A stretch of DNA of 64,000 nt. Origin: Tabrizicola sp. (GTDB lineage: Bacteria; Pseudomonadota; Alphaproteobacteria; Rhodobacterales; Rhodobacteraceae). A program made the translations under genes and the position numbers. The notes below the pieces were generated by a model, which saw only the letters and a list, made by a program, of their open reading frames with translations, did no database searches and was not told the origin of the DNA. The stretch lies in contig NZ_JALHQD010000011.1 of NCBI RefSeq assembly GCF_022842145.1, positions 1 through 64,000 on the forward strand, written 5' to 3'. Shown here in pieces: positions 1 through 7,254 of this stretch (the first letter of the stretch is position 1; each line of letters starts with the position of its first letter).

Positions 1-704
1 GTGTGGAAAGTGCCTGTCCAGTCGGCCACCGTCACCCGGCGCAGGTCACGCGCGGCGGCGAACTCTGCGATCGAGGCAAGATTGGTCGAGATGTACCGCA
101 TCGATGCCTGGGAGGCGGTAAGCAGCTTCTGGCGCAGCTCGGGCACGATCTCGACGCCTGGGGCGTAGACCTTCACCAGGTGGCCCACGTCATCCAACGT
201 GGCGTCCTCGGCCTCGACCCAGGCCAACATGCGGCCGTGGACCCGTTCCCATGCTTGCAGGCGCTGCGGCAGAAGCTCCTCTCCCATCAAGATCACTGGA
301 GCGCCGGACTTGTCATGCAGATGCCGGACCGCCTCAATGGTCTTGGTCGACAGGATGTGGTCCGCCTCGTCGATGATCAGCGGCCGACCGGTGACAGCCA
401 ACTCCTGCGCGGCCTGATCGAACAGATCCGGTATCAGCCGCTTGGGCCGCAGTCCCAGTTCTGTCACGATCATCTCGAGAAGCTTCTTCAGCCCACCGAA
501 GGGCAGCGCCTCGACGTGGCAGGCGTTCATCGTGTTGGTGCAGTAGATCCCGGCGGTCGTCTTCCCGCGACCCGCCTTTCCGTAAAAGCAGCCCAGGCCG
601 GGGAGACCCGGACCCCGGTTCTGCGCACGGTCCACCAGCGCCACCAGACGCGTGACGTTCGCCAAAGGCGCGACCGTGTTGTAAAGTTCCCCTTTGTCTG
701 TCAT
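1..704 (-). CDS. Mu-like phage transposition protein B (AAA+ ATPase), 3' end outside window
   Basis: This reading frame runs off the window edge, so only the first 234 residues are visible. A Walker A motif (GKAGRGKTT, about residues 42-50) and a Walker B motif (PLIIDEAD, about 108-115) mark an AAA+ ATPase. In transposable phages the B protein binds DNA, captures target sites and stimulates the DDE transposase. The gene lies 57 bp downstream of the transposase on the same strand, the standard A-B order. The ATG at 704 is preceded by an AGAGGG ribosome-binding site. Family membership rests on the P-loop plus the neighbour; other phage ATPases of the TniB/MuB type would look the same. Confidence 0.85.
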   Translation of the reverse strand, partial: MTDKGELYNTVAPLANVTRLVALVDRAQNRGPGLPGLGCFYGKAGRGKTTAGIYCTNTMNACHVEALPFGGLKKLLEMIVTELGLRPKRLIPDLFDQAAQELAVTGRPLIIDEADHILSTKTIEAVRHLHDKSGAPVILMGEELLPQRLQAWERVHGRMLAWVEAEDATLDDVGHLVKVYAPGVEIVPELRQKLLTASQASMRYISTNLASIAEFAAARDLRRVTVADWTGTFH

Positions 705-761
705 TTTTTCCCTCTGCTCACTATCGCCGTCGGGGGTCTTGACCGCCCCCGGCGGCATCCC

Positions 762-2900
762 TCATCCGAAAATCGCGTCCCCGAAGTCGTCCCAGATCAG
801 GCGCTCTGACCGGTATTCCGAGGTGTTCTGGAAGACCGAGAGCCAGCGCTCCTGGTCCCGCGTGACGGGTTCCCCCGACTCCAGTTTCCGTTCGATGTCC
901 AAGGCCCGCTTAAAGCGGTCCCGTGCTGTCTCCTCGGCGGCGGGGGCAGGTTTGCCCGCTCGCGCGGCGTCAAGATTGGCGACCACGCCCGCCTGAATGC
1001 GCTCGAATGTGCCTTGGTCGATGGGCGGTGACCCGCTGGGCCGAGCAGGGGTCTCCGGTAACGGCTTGCCGAACTGGGCACGGACAACCTTGGCCTCGGG
1101 CTTTGGCGCGGGCGCGGTCGACATGGCGTCGATGGTCATCCCCAGCTGCATGGCGCTCAGGGTGCGATGTGCCTCGACTTCGGCCTTCTGCGCCTTTAGC
1201 CAGGCTCCGCGGGCACGGGCATGGATGCGCGCTTCGTCCATATCGAAGAAGCCGACCTTCAAGCGGCAGTCAGCATGACCGAGATAGGCCCCGTCCTGGG
1301 CGTAGATGTGGACACCGGACCAAAGGTCAGCCGGGTCGAAGCGGATCACCACGCGGTGCCCGGCAAACTCGGTCAGCCACGGCTCCCAGAACTCGTTGCC
1401 CTGGAACCGGACCATGCCGCTCTTGGCATCGGCCCGCAGACCCTCGGCCCCGAGAAGCCACAGACGGCGCTGCGCTTCGGTGGCCTTGCGGATCGGCGCA
1501 GTGGCGTAGCTTTCGTCGAAGACTGCATTGAAGGACCGCCCGAAGGCCACTTCCGACCGGCGGTTCTCGCGGGCGTTGTGCTCTTCGATTCCCTCGGACA
1601 CCACCTTCAGGAACTCTTCCAGATCGACCGCGCGCGACCCGTAATTCTCCGGCTTCGCCATGACAGTGTTGCCGGTGTAAGCGCCAGCCAGGCGCGGGTC
1701 CTTGGCGATCGACTGGCACATGTCGCGGAAGGCTCGTTCGATGGGCTTGGACTGGCCGCTATAGGGCGTGGCCCAGTGGATCGTGCAGCCAAGGGCCGTG
1801 AAGAGGCCCGGAATGTCGTCCTCCTTGACCTTGAAGCGGAACCGGGTCGCGGCACCGCCTGTGATGGCCTTGGCCGCGAACTCGCGCCCGTTGTCCAGCA
1901 GCACATGCTCAGGGATGCCCCAGGCCTCGATCATGTCGCCCGCGCAAAGCATGACGGCGGTCGAGTTCGGCGTCTGGTCGATGCGCCACGCAAGGATGCG
2001 GCCGGAATAGATGTCCTGGAAGGCTACCATCTGCGGGCGGGTCACCAGCCCCGGCTCTCCGCCGACCGAGGGCCAGCGGATGAAGACGTCGAACTTGTGG
2101 AAGTCGGCGTTCACCGCCTGCAGCGCATGAAGGCAGGTCTTGTCGCGCACTTGGCTCGGGAACAGACGCTTGACCGCATCGACACCCTGACGCGCGAGGA
2201 CCTGAGTGACCCGGCTCACCTGTGCGTCCAGGTGCCGCCGCATCGTCCGCTCGGGCAGGATGTCGAGGCCCTTCTCCTTGGCCAGCCGCGTGGCGCGGCG
2301 GTAGCAGTCGGTGAAGGGTGGCGCTTCCAGCCGCAGATAGTCGGACTTCAGGACCTCGAAGAACTCCGGGCTGCATTCCTTGGCCCGCGGGCGCTTTTCG
2401 GCGGCTCGGTTGCGCGGTGCCAGATAGGCCAGCCGGTCGTGGGCGGAGATGCCCTCGATCATCTGGAACCAGGACCAGATGGTCCGGGCCCCGTGGCCGT
2501 CCATTTGCGCGATCTGGGCAACGGCCAGGAAGCGTCCGATGGCAGGCTCCAGCGCCTCGACCTTCTGGATCACCAGAAGGCGCGCCTTGGCCTTCACCTT
2601 GACGGACTGCGGCAGGGCCTCGTACCAGGACCAGACCTCGTCTCGGGCCTTCGCTACGGCGACCTTGGGCGCAACAGCCTGCTTGATCAGCGCCTGCTGG
2701 GCCCGGTTCGGGAACAGCTTCCAACTGTATTCCCAGCCACCGCCCTTGCCGGACCGGCGGCGGGCAAACTTGGGCGCTCCGCGCCAGTTCAGGCGGTCGG
2801 CAAGGGCATCGACGCCCTGCCGGGTCTTGGGCAGATCGGGCAGACCACTGTCCGCAATCTGCGCAGGCGTCCACCATTCCTGGGAAGGGGTGAGGGTCAC
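762..2900 (-). CDS. Mu-like phage DDE transposase A
   Basis: The 712-residue product matches the usual size of Mu transposase A. The N-terminus (residues 5-65) looks like the Mu winged-helix end-binding domain. The integrase core shows the catalytic triad as D266 (in NADFHKFD), D336 (in LLDNGREF) and E388 (in SKPIERAF), in the order and near the positions known for MuA. The C-terminal tail is Ala/Pro/Lys-rich, as expected for the part that contacts protein B. It catalyses strand transfer during integration and replicative transposition. The start is a GTG that overlaps the stop of the ParB-like gene in a GTGA, so the two are translationally coupled. All three catalytic residues are present and no frameshift is seen. 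Confidence 0.95.
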   Translation of the reverse strand: MTLTPSQEWWTPAQIADSGLPDLPKTRQGVDALADRLNWRGAPKFARRRSGKGGGWEYSWKLFPNRAQQALIKQAVAPKVAVAKARDEVWSWYEALPQSVKVKAKARLLVIQKVEALEPAIGRFLAVAQIAQMDGHGARTIWSWFQMIEGISAHDRLAYLAPRNRAAEKRPRAKECSPEFFEVLKSDYLRLEAPPFTDCYRRATRLAKEKGLDILPERTMRRHLDAQVSRVTQVLARQGVDAVKRLFPSQVRDKTCLHALQAVNADFHKFDVFIRWPSVGGEPGLVTRPQMVAFQDIYSGRILAWRIDQTPNSTAVMLCAGDMIEAWGIPEHVLLDNGREFAAKAITGGAATRFRFKVKEDDIPGLFTALGCTIHWATPYSGQSKPIERAFRDMCQSIAKDPRLAGAYTGNTVMAKPENYGSRAVDLEEFLKVVSEGIEEHNARENRRSEVAFGRSFNAVFDESYATAPIRKATEAQRRLWLLGAEGLRADAKSGMVRFQGNEFWEPWLTEFAGHRVVIRFDPADLWSGVHIYAQDGAYLGHADCRLKVGFFDMDEARIHARARGAWLKAQKAEVEAHRTLSAMQLGMTIDAMSTAPAPKPEAKVVRAQFGKPLPETPARPSGSPPIDQGTFERIQAGVVANLDAARAGKPAPAAEETARDRFKRALDIERKLESGEPVTRDQERWLSVFQNTSEYRSERLIWDDFGDAIFG

Positions 2901-3781
2901 TTCCCGTCCCCTTCTTTATCGAGATACTTGATCAAGGAATCGCCCTTGTTCTCGGCCTCCCAGATTTCGTGCCTGTGGTTGATCAGGAACCGCTTCTTCG
3001 CTGCCACTGGCGCGCGAGCCCAGGCCTTTGAGAGCGCGACGTATGCCTCTTCAACGGGGTCTTTAACGGGGGGCGTTCCGTCCATCTCCAGCCGGTGCGA
3101 ACGCCAGGCATCGGCGGCTGACTTCGCGCCGTTCGACATACGAATGCAGACCTGCGACCGCTCACGCCCATCCCCAATCTTTGCCAGCGCCTGAAGGTCG
3201 GTCAGCCGGATCGGTGCCTTCGAGGCGCGAAGCCAGCGCAGTTCGTCCCGCGACAGTGCCGTGCCGATCTCGATCATCCGACGTACATGGCGGTCTGACA
3301 GTCCGAACTTTTCGGCAGTTGTGGCAGCGAAGGATCGAACGGACATTATGTCCGTTTGATTTTGGAACTCGACGCTCTTCCTGTCGCCGCCATGCTTGGC
3401 TTCCGGGTGCAGCCGCTCGTAGACGGCTTTTCGCTCGGCCAGGAAAACGGCGGTGTCCAGCGGGCCCATTTCGGCCCCGGCCAGGTTGTCGTCGATCTCC
3501 ATCAGACGCGACCAGTCGTCGGTCACGTCGGCCCAGACCTTCGCCTCGATCTCGGTCCAGCCCAGCCGGCGCGCGGCTTCCAGGCGGTGCGCGCCTGCGA
3601 TCAGGACCAGGATCCCCCCCTTCTTGCGGCGGACGTGGATAGCGTCCTTCATCACACCGGTCTCGGCGATCGATGCCTTTAGTGCCTCGACACCGGCTTC
3701 GCTCACCGGGCGCAAGCGATTGCGGTCTTCGATCTCTGCAACCGGCACAAGGCCGGTCATCTGCAATGTCGGGGACTTCAT
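2897..3781 (-). CDS. ParB/RepB-like nuclease-domain protein of the phage early operon
   Basis: The 294-residue protein has an N-terminal ParB/Sulfiredoxin-type domain (about residues 10-100) with the signature LIAGAHRLEAARRLGW. A helix-turn-helix segment follows around residues 140-190 (AEKFGLSDRHVRRMIEIG). Related genes sit just upstream of the transposase in Mu-like phages of alphaproteobacteria such as RcapMu; their precise job is not established, though DNA binding or partition-like roles are assumed. It overlaps the preceding gene in an ATGA and the transposase in a GTGA, which supports one polycistronic early transcript. A true chromosomal ParB is unlikely here because no parA is adjacent. 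Confidence 0.85.
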   Translation of the reverse strand: MKSPTLQMTGLVPVAEIEDRNRLRPVSEAGVEALKASIAETGVMKDAIHVRRKKGGILVLIAGAHRLEAARRLGWTEIEAKVWADVTDDWSRLMEIDDNLAGAEMGPLDTAVFLAERKAVYERLHPEAKHGGDRKSVEFQNQTDIMSVRSFAATTAEKFGLSDRHVRRMIEIGTALSRDELRWLRASKAPIRLTDLQALAKIGDGRERSQVCIRMSNGAKSAADAWRSHRLEMDGTPPVKDPVEEAYVALSKAWARAPVAAKKRFLINHRHEIWEAENKGDSLIKYLDKEGDGK

Positions 3782-4035
3782 GTCAGGTCAGGTGCCTTCG
3801 TCATGGTGTAGTAGAAGCGCCAGCCCTCGCCGTTCGGGGCTGCGCGCCGCTCGCAGGTGATCTCGGCGCCGTGGGTCCGCAGTTCGGCCACGCAGGCGTT
3901 GACTGCCATCACCCGGGCCTTCCGCACGATGTCGCGCGTGGTTCTGGGCCTTCCGTCCTCCAGCAGCTGCAGCACTCTACGAAGCCGAGGGCTGGTCAGT
4001 GGCGCCGCATGAATGCTGCCGGTGGCGCGGCTCAT
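3778..4035 (-). CDS. small winged-helix-like phage early protein
   Basis: This 85-residue product starts at the ATG at 4035, which overlaps the upstream stop in an ATGA; longer in-frame extensions would run over a real gene and are rejected. The sequence TSPRLRRVLQLLEDG followed by VNACVAELRTHGAEI and a terminal GWRFYYTMT strand reads like a helix-turn-helix with a beta wing. A DNA-binding or regulatory role is inferred only from that pattern. It ends in another ATGA overlap with the ParB-like gene. Confidence 0.6.
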   Translation of the reverse strand: MSRATGSIHAAPLTSPRLRRVLQLLEDGRPRTTRDIVRKARVMAVNACVAELRTHGAEITCERRAAPNGEGWRFYYTMTKAPDLT

Positions 4036-4355
4036 CTCGGCCGTCCATTCCGCGGGGCAACCGCATGAGGATTGTATTCTCCGCCGCCCCTGCGGCAGGT
4101 GTCGCAAAGACGGTTGTGGATGCCCTCGCTCTGGAACTGACGCTGACAGCAAAGGCAGGAACGAACCGTCTTGCGAGCGCGCTCGTCGTCTTCCTTCTGG
4201 CGCCGGCCCACGGTCGATGCGGCCTCGCAAAGCGTGGTGTACTGGCCGTAGATCGAACCGTCCGGGCGCAGGACAAGAAAGCAGTCTTCACTCCGCCGGT
4301 AGTGCCTCCACTTGGCCAGACCGGGCTTCGAGAACTTGATGTTGTCGATGCCCAT
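4032..4355 (-). CDS. phage early protein with C-terminal zinc ribbon
   Basis: The 107-residue product starts at ATG 4355, sharing bases with the upstream stop (TGATG). Its C-terminal third contains the paired CxxC motifs CLCC and CDTC, spaced by a stretch with SEGIHNRLC, a typical four-cysteine zinc-binding ribbon. The N-terminal part (FLVLRPDGSIYGQYTTLCEA) resembles a small sensor or scaffold-like beta region but is not recognised. Position within the overlapping gene chain makes it part of the phage early operon. A transcription-related role is possible because zinc ribbons of this type often bind nucleic acid or polymerase, but this is inference. Confidence 0.65.
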   Translation of the reverse strand: MGIDNIKFSKPGLAKWRHYRRSEDCFLVLRPDGSIYGQYTTLCEAASTVGRRQKEDDERARKTVRSCLCCQRQFQSEGIHNRLCDTCRRGGGEYNPHAVAPRNGRPR

Positions 4356-4585
4356 CACTTCCGCTCCCGCTTCGACAGCAGCAGCGTGATCCGGCCCAGC
4401 TCCTGGCTTTCGCGCAGGCGAGACAGGCAGGCGAAGATGGCGTCGACCGACCGGGAGTAGCGGACGGTGGCGTCGTCCCGGTTTGCTTGTCCGGCAAAGG
4501 GGCTCTTCATGGCTGCCTCGGCAACCTGGGCCTCGTTCAGATGACCGATCATCTCGGTCCAGTCCTGGGGAACAGGGCTGCTCAT
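4355..4585 (-). CDS. hypothetical small phage early protein
   Basis: A 76-residue helical protein of unknown function. The ATG at 4585 overlaps the stop of the upstream gene in an ATGA; this fits the pattern of every neighbour and is preferred over an upstream in-frame methionine. No domain is recognised. It is likely translated as part of the coupled early operon. Confidence 0.6.
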   Translation of the reverse strand: MSSPVPQDWTEMIGHLNEAQVAEAAMKSPFAGQANRDDATVRYSRSVDAIFACLSRLRESQELGRITLLLSKRERK

Positions 4586-4866
4586 GCCGCGCCCTCCACG
4601 AACCCGGCAAGGCACTTCTGCAGCTCGCGCTGGTACCGGGCAAACCCTGGGTCGAGGATCAGCCCCAGAAGCTTCTCTTCCGCTTCAGTCAGCCGCTTCA
4701 CTGCGAGGTATTCTCCGGCCTCGGACAGGGTCTCGTCCTGGACGGCGATGCCCGCCTCATGGCGCTCGTCGATGGCAGCAAGCATCGCGATGATCCGGTC
4801 GCGCTCGACCGCGGCCTGCTTCTTGATGGCTGCGCTCAAATCGAAGGTCACAAGATCGCCCGGCAT
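4582..4866 (-). CDS. hypothetical small phage early protein, helical
   Basis: A 94-residue acidic, mostly helical protein (AAIKKQAAVERDRIIAMLAA, then an Ala/Glu-rich second half). The start at ATG 4866 shares a base with the stop of the upstream gene (TGATG). The frame stays open upstream to 5166, but that extension overlaps two better-supported genes. No family is recognised. A structural or coiled-coil role is possible. Confidence 0.6.
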   Translation of the reverse strand: MPGDLVTFDLSAAIKKQAAVERDRIIAMLAAIDERHEAGIAVQDETLSEAGEYLAVKRLTEAEEKLLGLILDPGFARYQRELQKCLAGFVEGAA

Positions 4867-5042
4867 CAGCGCCCCCCACCGAAGAAGGTGCCAAGGAAGA
4901 AGACGAGCGGGATCAGGCTGAAGAGGAAGACGACGCCAATGACGTCGCCCGCCCAATGGTCGTCCAGCCGCCGACAGGCGGTCAGTAGCTTGCGCATGGG
5001 GGTGCTCCAGGTTGGGGGACGGGTAGGAGATGGGCCAGCCAT
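4866..5042 (-). CDS. small phage early protein with one membrane segment
   Basis: With the ATG at 5042 (TGATG overlap with the upstream stop, AGAGGG upstream) the product is 58 residues. An alternative ATG at 4997, also with a GGAG site, would give 43 residues. Either way the C-terminal half is one hydrophobic span, from VIGVVFLFS through the Leu/Phe-rich stretch to GTFFGGG, preceded by a basic region. That is a single-pass inner-membrane topology. Single-pass peptides encoded early in phage operons can act in host takeover or superinfection exclusion, but nothing here proves it. Confidence 0.55.
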   Translation of the reverse strand: MAGPSPTRPPTWSTPMRKLLTACRRLDDHWAGDVIGVVFLFSLIPLVFFLGTFFGGGR

Positions 5043-5287
5043 CAAGCGGCCCTCTTGGACTTGGCTGGACGCGAGATGTCCTTCGGCCAGGCAAGGTCGT
5101 CGGGCCAGTTGTCTGCGAACCACTGCATCGCTCTATCGGCAGTGCTCGTCCGGCAATCCGCGCCATTCAGGAGCCTTCTGAAAAAGTCGCCCTTTCCGAA
5201 GATGCGAACCGAGATCGCCCAATGGCTGCGCCCGATGTGCTCGCAGAGCTGGCTTTGCAAAGTGAGAATTTTGACGCGCTGATCCAT
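5042..5287 (-). CDS. first gene of the phage early operon, small DNA-binding-like protein
   Basis: The 81-residue protein is the promoter-proximal gene, a position held by the Ner/Cro-like regulator in Mu-type phages. The segment QLCEHIGRSHWAISVRIFGK followed by FFRRLLNGADCRTSTADRAM has the look of a compact helix-turn-helix protein, and a WFADNWP motif follows. A Ner-like role turning down the early or repressor promoter is inferred from position. The ATG lies directly downstream of the operator region at 5298-5365. Confidence 0.6.
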   Translation of the reverse strand: MDQRVKILTLQSQLCEHIGRSHWAISVRIFGKGDFFRRLLNGADCRTSTADRAMQWFADNWPDDLAWPKDISRPAKSKRAA

Positions 5288-5375
5288 ACGCGCGATTTAG
5301 CCACTACAGGCCATACCTGTCAAGCCACTACTGGCCATACTTTTAACTTTAGCCATTACAGGCTAGATTCCCGCG
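5288..5375. promoter_or_regulatory. phage early control region: divergent promoter with three repressor operators
   Basis: Three copies of an inverted repeat TAGCC-N6-GGCTA are seen: 5298-5313 (TAGCC..GGCCA), 5322-5337 (AAGCC..GGCCA) and 5350-5365 (perfect TAGCC..GGCTA). On the minus strand a TTGACA (5318-5323) stands exactly 17 bp from CTAAAT (5295-5300), a good sigma70-like promoter for the early operon. Operator 1 overlaps the -10 and operator 2 the -35 end, so bound repressor would shut the promoter. Operator 3 lies 10 bp before the repressor start and would allow autoregulation. Confidence 0.75.
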
Positions 5376-6035
5376 ATGGACGCGATTCTGGACGTCATAG
5401 ATGCGGCTCTGAAGCGGAAGGGCCTGACCGACGCGGCAGCTTCAAAGCTGGCTGTCGGACACCCTTCACTGCTGAAGAACCTACGTATGCCGCGCGAGGG
5501 CGAGAAGCGGTACAACCTGCCGTCCCTGATGCGACTGGCTGAGGTACTTGATCTCGAGTTCTACTTTGGCCCCAAGAGGCCCACCGAGGTTACACCGGGA
5601 ATAGTGACCAACCACGGGCCCGATGATGACGCCCCTTCAGGCTTTCTCACGATCCCTTGGGCGGAAATCAGGCCTGGCAGCGCCCCTGTGGCCTTCGCTA
5701 GAGCTTGGCTTGACAGTCACGACCTTGTTCCTGACCACCTCCTCGCTGCACTGCCCGATGTCGTTGAACTGGAGGGCCCGACGGTCCAGGACACGCTCGC
5801 GCTACTGGATACCAGGCACGCGCTCCGGAAGGGCCACGGGATCTGGTGTCTTCGGTCAAGCGGCAAGATCAAGGTCGCAAATGTCACCTTTGCCGGCAGC
5901 GTCACCGTGGTGCACACAGCACATTCCGGCGACGAGCCGCAGGTGATCGACGGGCCACCCGGCGGCTCCCTGAGCATCCTCGGCAAGGTCGTCTGGCTCG
6001 GTCAAAGCATTCCATTCAAAGGTAATGTTCGGTGA
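5376..6035 (+). CDS. phage repressor (HTH plus degenerate S24-like domain)
   Basis: The 219-residue protein begins with a helix-turn-helix (LTDAAASKLAVGHPSLLKNL, about residues 17-36) and continues into a C-terminal half with the layout of LexA/S24 repressor domains (VVELEG... then GIWCLRSSGKIKVANV and a terminal LGKVVWLGQ). It is transcribed away from the early operon, the normal place for the Mu-like c repressor. The residues equivalent to the GDSM nucleophile and catalytic lysine read GPTV and VAN, so self-cleavage looks impaired. It most likely binds the three operators just upstream. Confidence 0.85.
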   Translation: MDAILDVIDAALKRKGLTDAAASKLAVGHPSLLKNLRMPREGEKRYNLPSLMRLAEVLDLEFYFGPKRPTEVTPGIVTNHGPDDDAPSGFLTIPWAEIRPGSAPVAFARAWLDSHDLVPDHLLAALPDVVELEGPTVQDTLALLDTRHALRKGHGIWCLRSSGKIKVANVTFAGSVTVVHTAHSGDEPQVIDGPPGGSLSILGKVVWLGQSIPFKGNVR

Positions 6036-6042
6036 GGGATTG

Positions 6043-6516
6043 ATGGCTGTTTGCAATGTCTGCGGCTCGACGGTGCCGTTTTACAACGTGGTGGGTGGTG
6101 TCTGTTCAGATTGCGTGCACAAGCGCGAGCGCGCCACAGCCGAAGCTGTCCGCGAAACGGAAATCAGCGAGGACGATCTCGGTCAGATCCTACTCTCGAC
6201 CGAGGCGTCGCCAGACCTCCAGGTAGCTGAGCGCATCGACATCATCAGCGCTGAGTTCGCAGTGGGCATGGGCCTGCTGACCGATATCTTTAATGCTTGG
6301 CGCGATGTCTTCGGTGGCCGTTCCAAGTCTTACCAGAACGCCCTGAAGGACGCCCGAAGGGCCGTTTTGCGCGAGCTGCGCCGCGAGGCTTATGCCGTCG
6401 GAGCCAACGCCGTTCTAGGCGTCAGCCTCGACTACAGCGAGATCTCTGGCGGCGGGAAGTCGATGCTGTTCCTGGTCGCCACAGGCACTGCCGTTCGACT
6501 GGCCCCCGGCCGTTAG
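6043..6516 (+). CDS. YbjQ-like (UPF0145) protein with N-terminal zinc ribbon
   Basis: The start at ATG 6043 follows a GAGGGA site 8 bp after the repressor stop. The 157-residue product opens with a CxxC..CxxC pair (CNVCG...CSDC, residues 4-24). The C-terminal half (LKDARRAVLRELRREAYAVGANAVLGVSLDYSEI) is the conserved core of the YbjQ/UPF0145 pentamer-forming family, whose biochemical role is unresolved. Its position behind the repressor, inside the presumed phage end, suggests phage cargo rather than a host gene. Its stop overlaps the stop of the convergent small membrane gene. Confidence 0.75.
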   Translation: MAVCNVCGSTVPFYNVVGGVCSDCVHKRERATAEAVRETEISEDDLGQILLSTEASPDLQVAERIDIISAEFAVGMGLLTDIFNAWRDVFGGRSKSYQNALKDARRAVLRELRREAYAVGANAVLGVSLDYSEISGGGKSMLFLVATGTAVRLAPGR

Positions 6517-6812
6517 GTGCGCTTCGCGGCGAGCTTTCTTTCCAGTGCTTTAAGGTCGGCACCGGTCGGCTCCTGCAGCTGAGGAACCACTGCTTCCAAC
6601 ACTGGAGCAGTCGAAACGTCCGCCTGTCCAGCGTGCGATGGAGACGGTCCGAGCTTCTCACCGATCTCCGCAAGGCTCCAGAACAGCGCTGCCACGAAGA
6701 GGCATGGCACTGCTGAAGACGCGAGGATAAAGTCGCCATTTCCCATTCCAACCAGTGCGCCCAGGACTGCAAGACCCACTGCCGCCGTAGCCGCCAGCTT
6801 CGCTACCTTCAT
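6513..6812 (-). CDS. small membrane protein, presumed prophage cargo
   Basis: The 99-residue product starts at ATG 6812 with a strong GGGAGG site. Residues 4-25 and 28-50 form two hydrophobic spans (LAATAAVGLAVLGALVGMG, then FILASSAVPCLFVAALFWS). The C-terminal half is polar and predicted cytoplasmic. No family is recognised. It converges on the YbjQ-like gene with overlapping stop codons (TTAG at 6513-6516). Confidence 0.6.
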   Translation of the reverse strand: MKVAKLAATAAVGLAVLGALVGMGNGDFILASSAVPCLFVAALFWSLAEIGEKLGPSPSHAGQADVSTAPVLEAVVPQLQEPTGADLKALERKLAAKRT

Positions 6813-7254
6813 TCTAACCTCCCAAAAACCAGTTGCATGTTCGCTGCCGTCACAAGAGCAGCCATTATTCCGCGTTTCGCCCATTTATCAGTATGTTACC
6901 TGCAACATGCAACTAGCATCGGTAACTCGCACTTCGATTTGCATGTTCCGACCGCCTCGGTCTCGGGCTTCTGGCCTGCAATCGGCACAGCAATTGCACT
7001 CCAACCCTTGTTTTACAGTGGTTTAAACAACTGCCTTGGGCACTCCGCTTACTAGCGGTAGACAGCGCAAAGAGGGCGTCCCGAAGCCCATAACGGCAAT
7101 TTGTGCTGACAATGGCATCGCCACCCGGCATCGCCGTCACTACGCGTTAACGCCCTGTTCTTCCGGCGCTTTCTCGGCTGTTCCCACTTGTTACCACCTC
7201 CTCCCGCTTCTTGCAGGATCAAGTGTCAACGCTCATTCGGTTTGGCGACCGCGC
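6813..7254. other. AT-richer non-coding segment, probable terminal region of the Mu-like prophage
   Basis: No credible gene lies here. The segment is visibly less GC-rich than its surroundings and separates phage genes from host genes. TGTT-starting repeats are seen at 7156 (TGTTCTTCC), 7179 (TGTTCCCAC) and 7189 (TGTTACCAC), as might be expected of transposase-binding sites near a phage end. The exact terminus and the 5-bp target duplication cannot be fixed, because the other end lies outside the window. Confidence 0.4.

Noticed and set aside
1221-3194. Long plus-strand open frame (657 codons) over the phage transposase
   Set aside because: It is antisense to the transposase and ParB-like genes, has no recognisable motif and is rich in residues typical of reversed high-GC codons.
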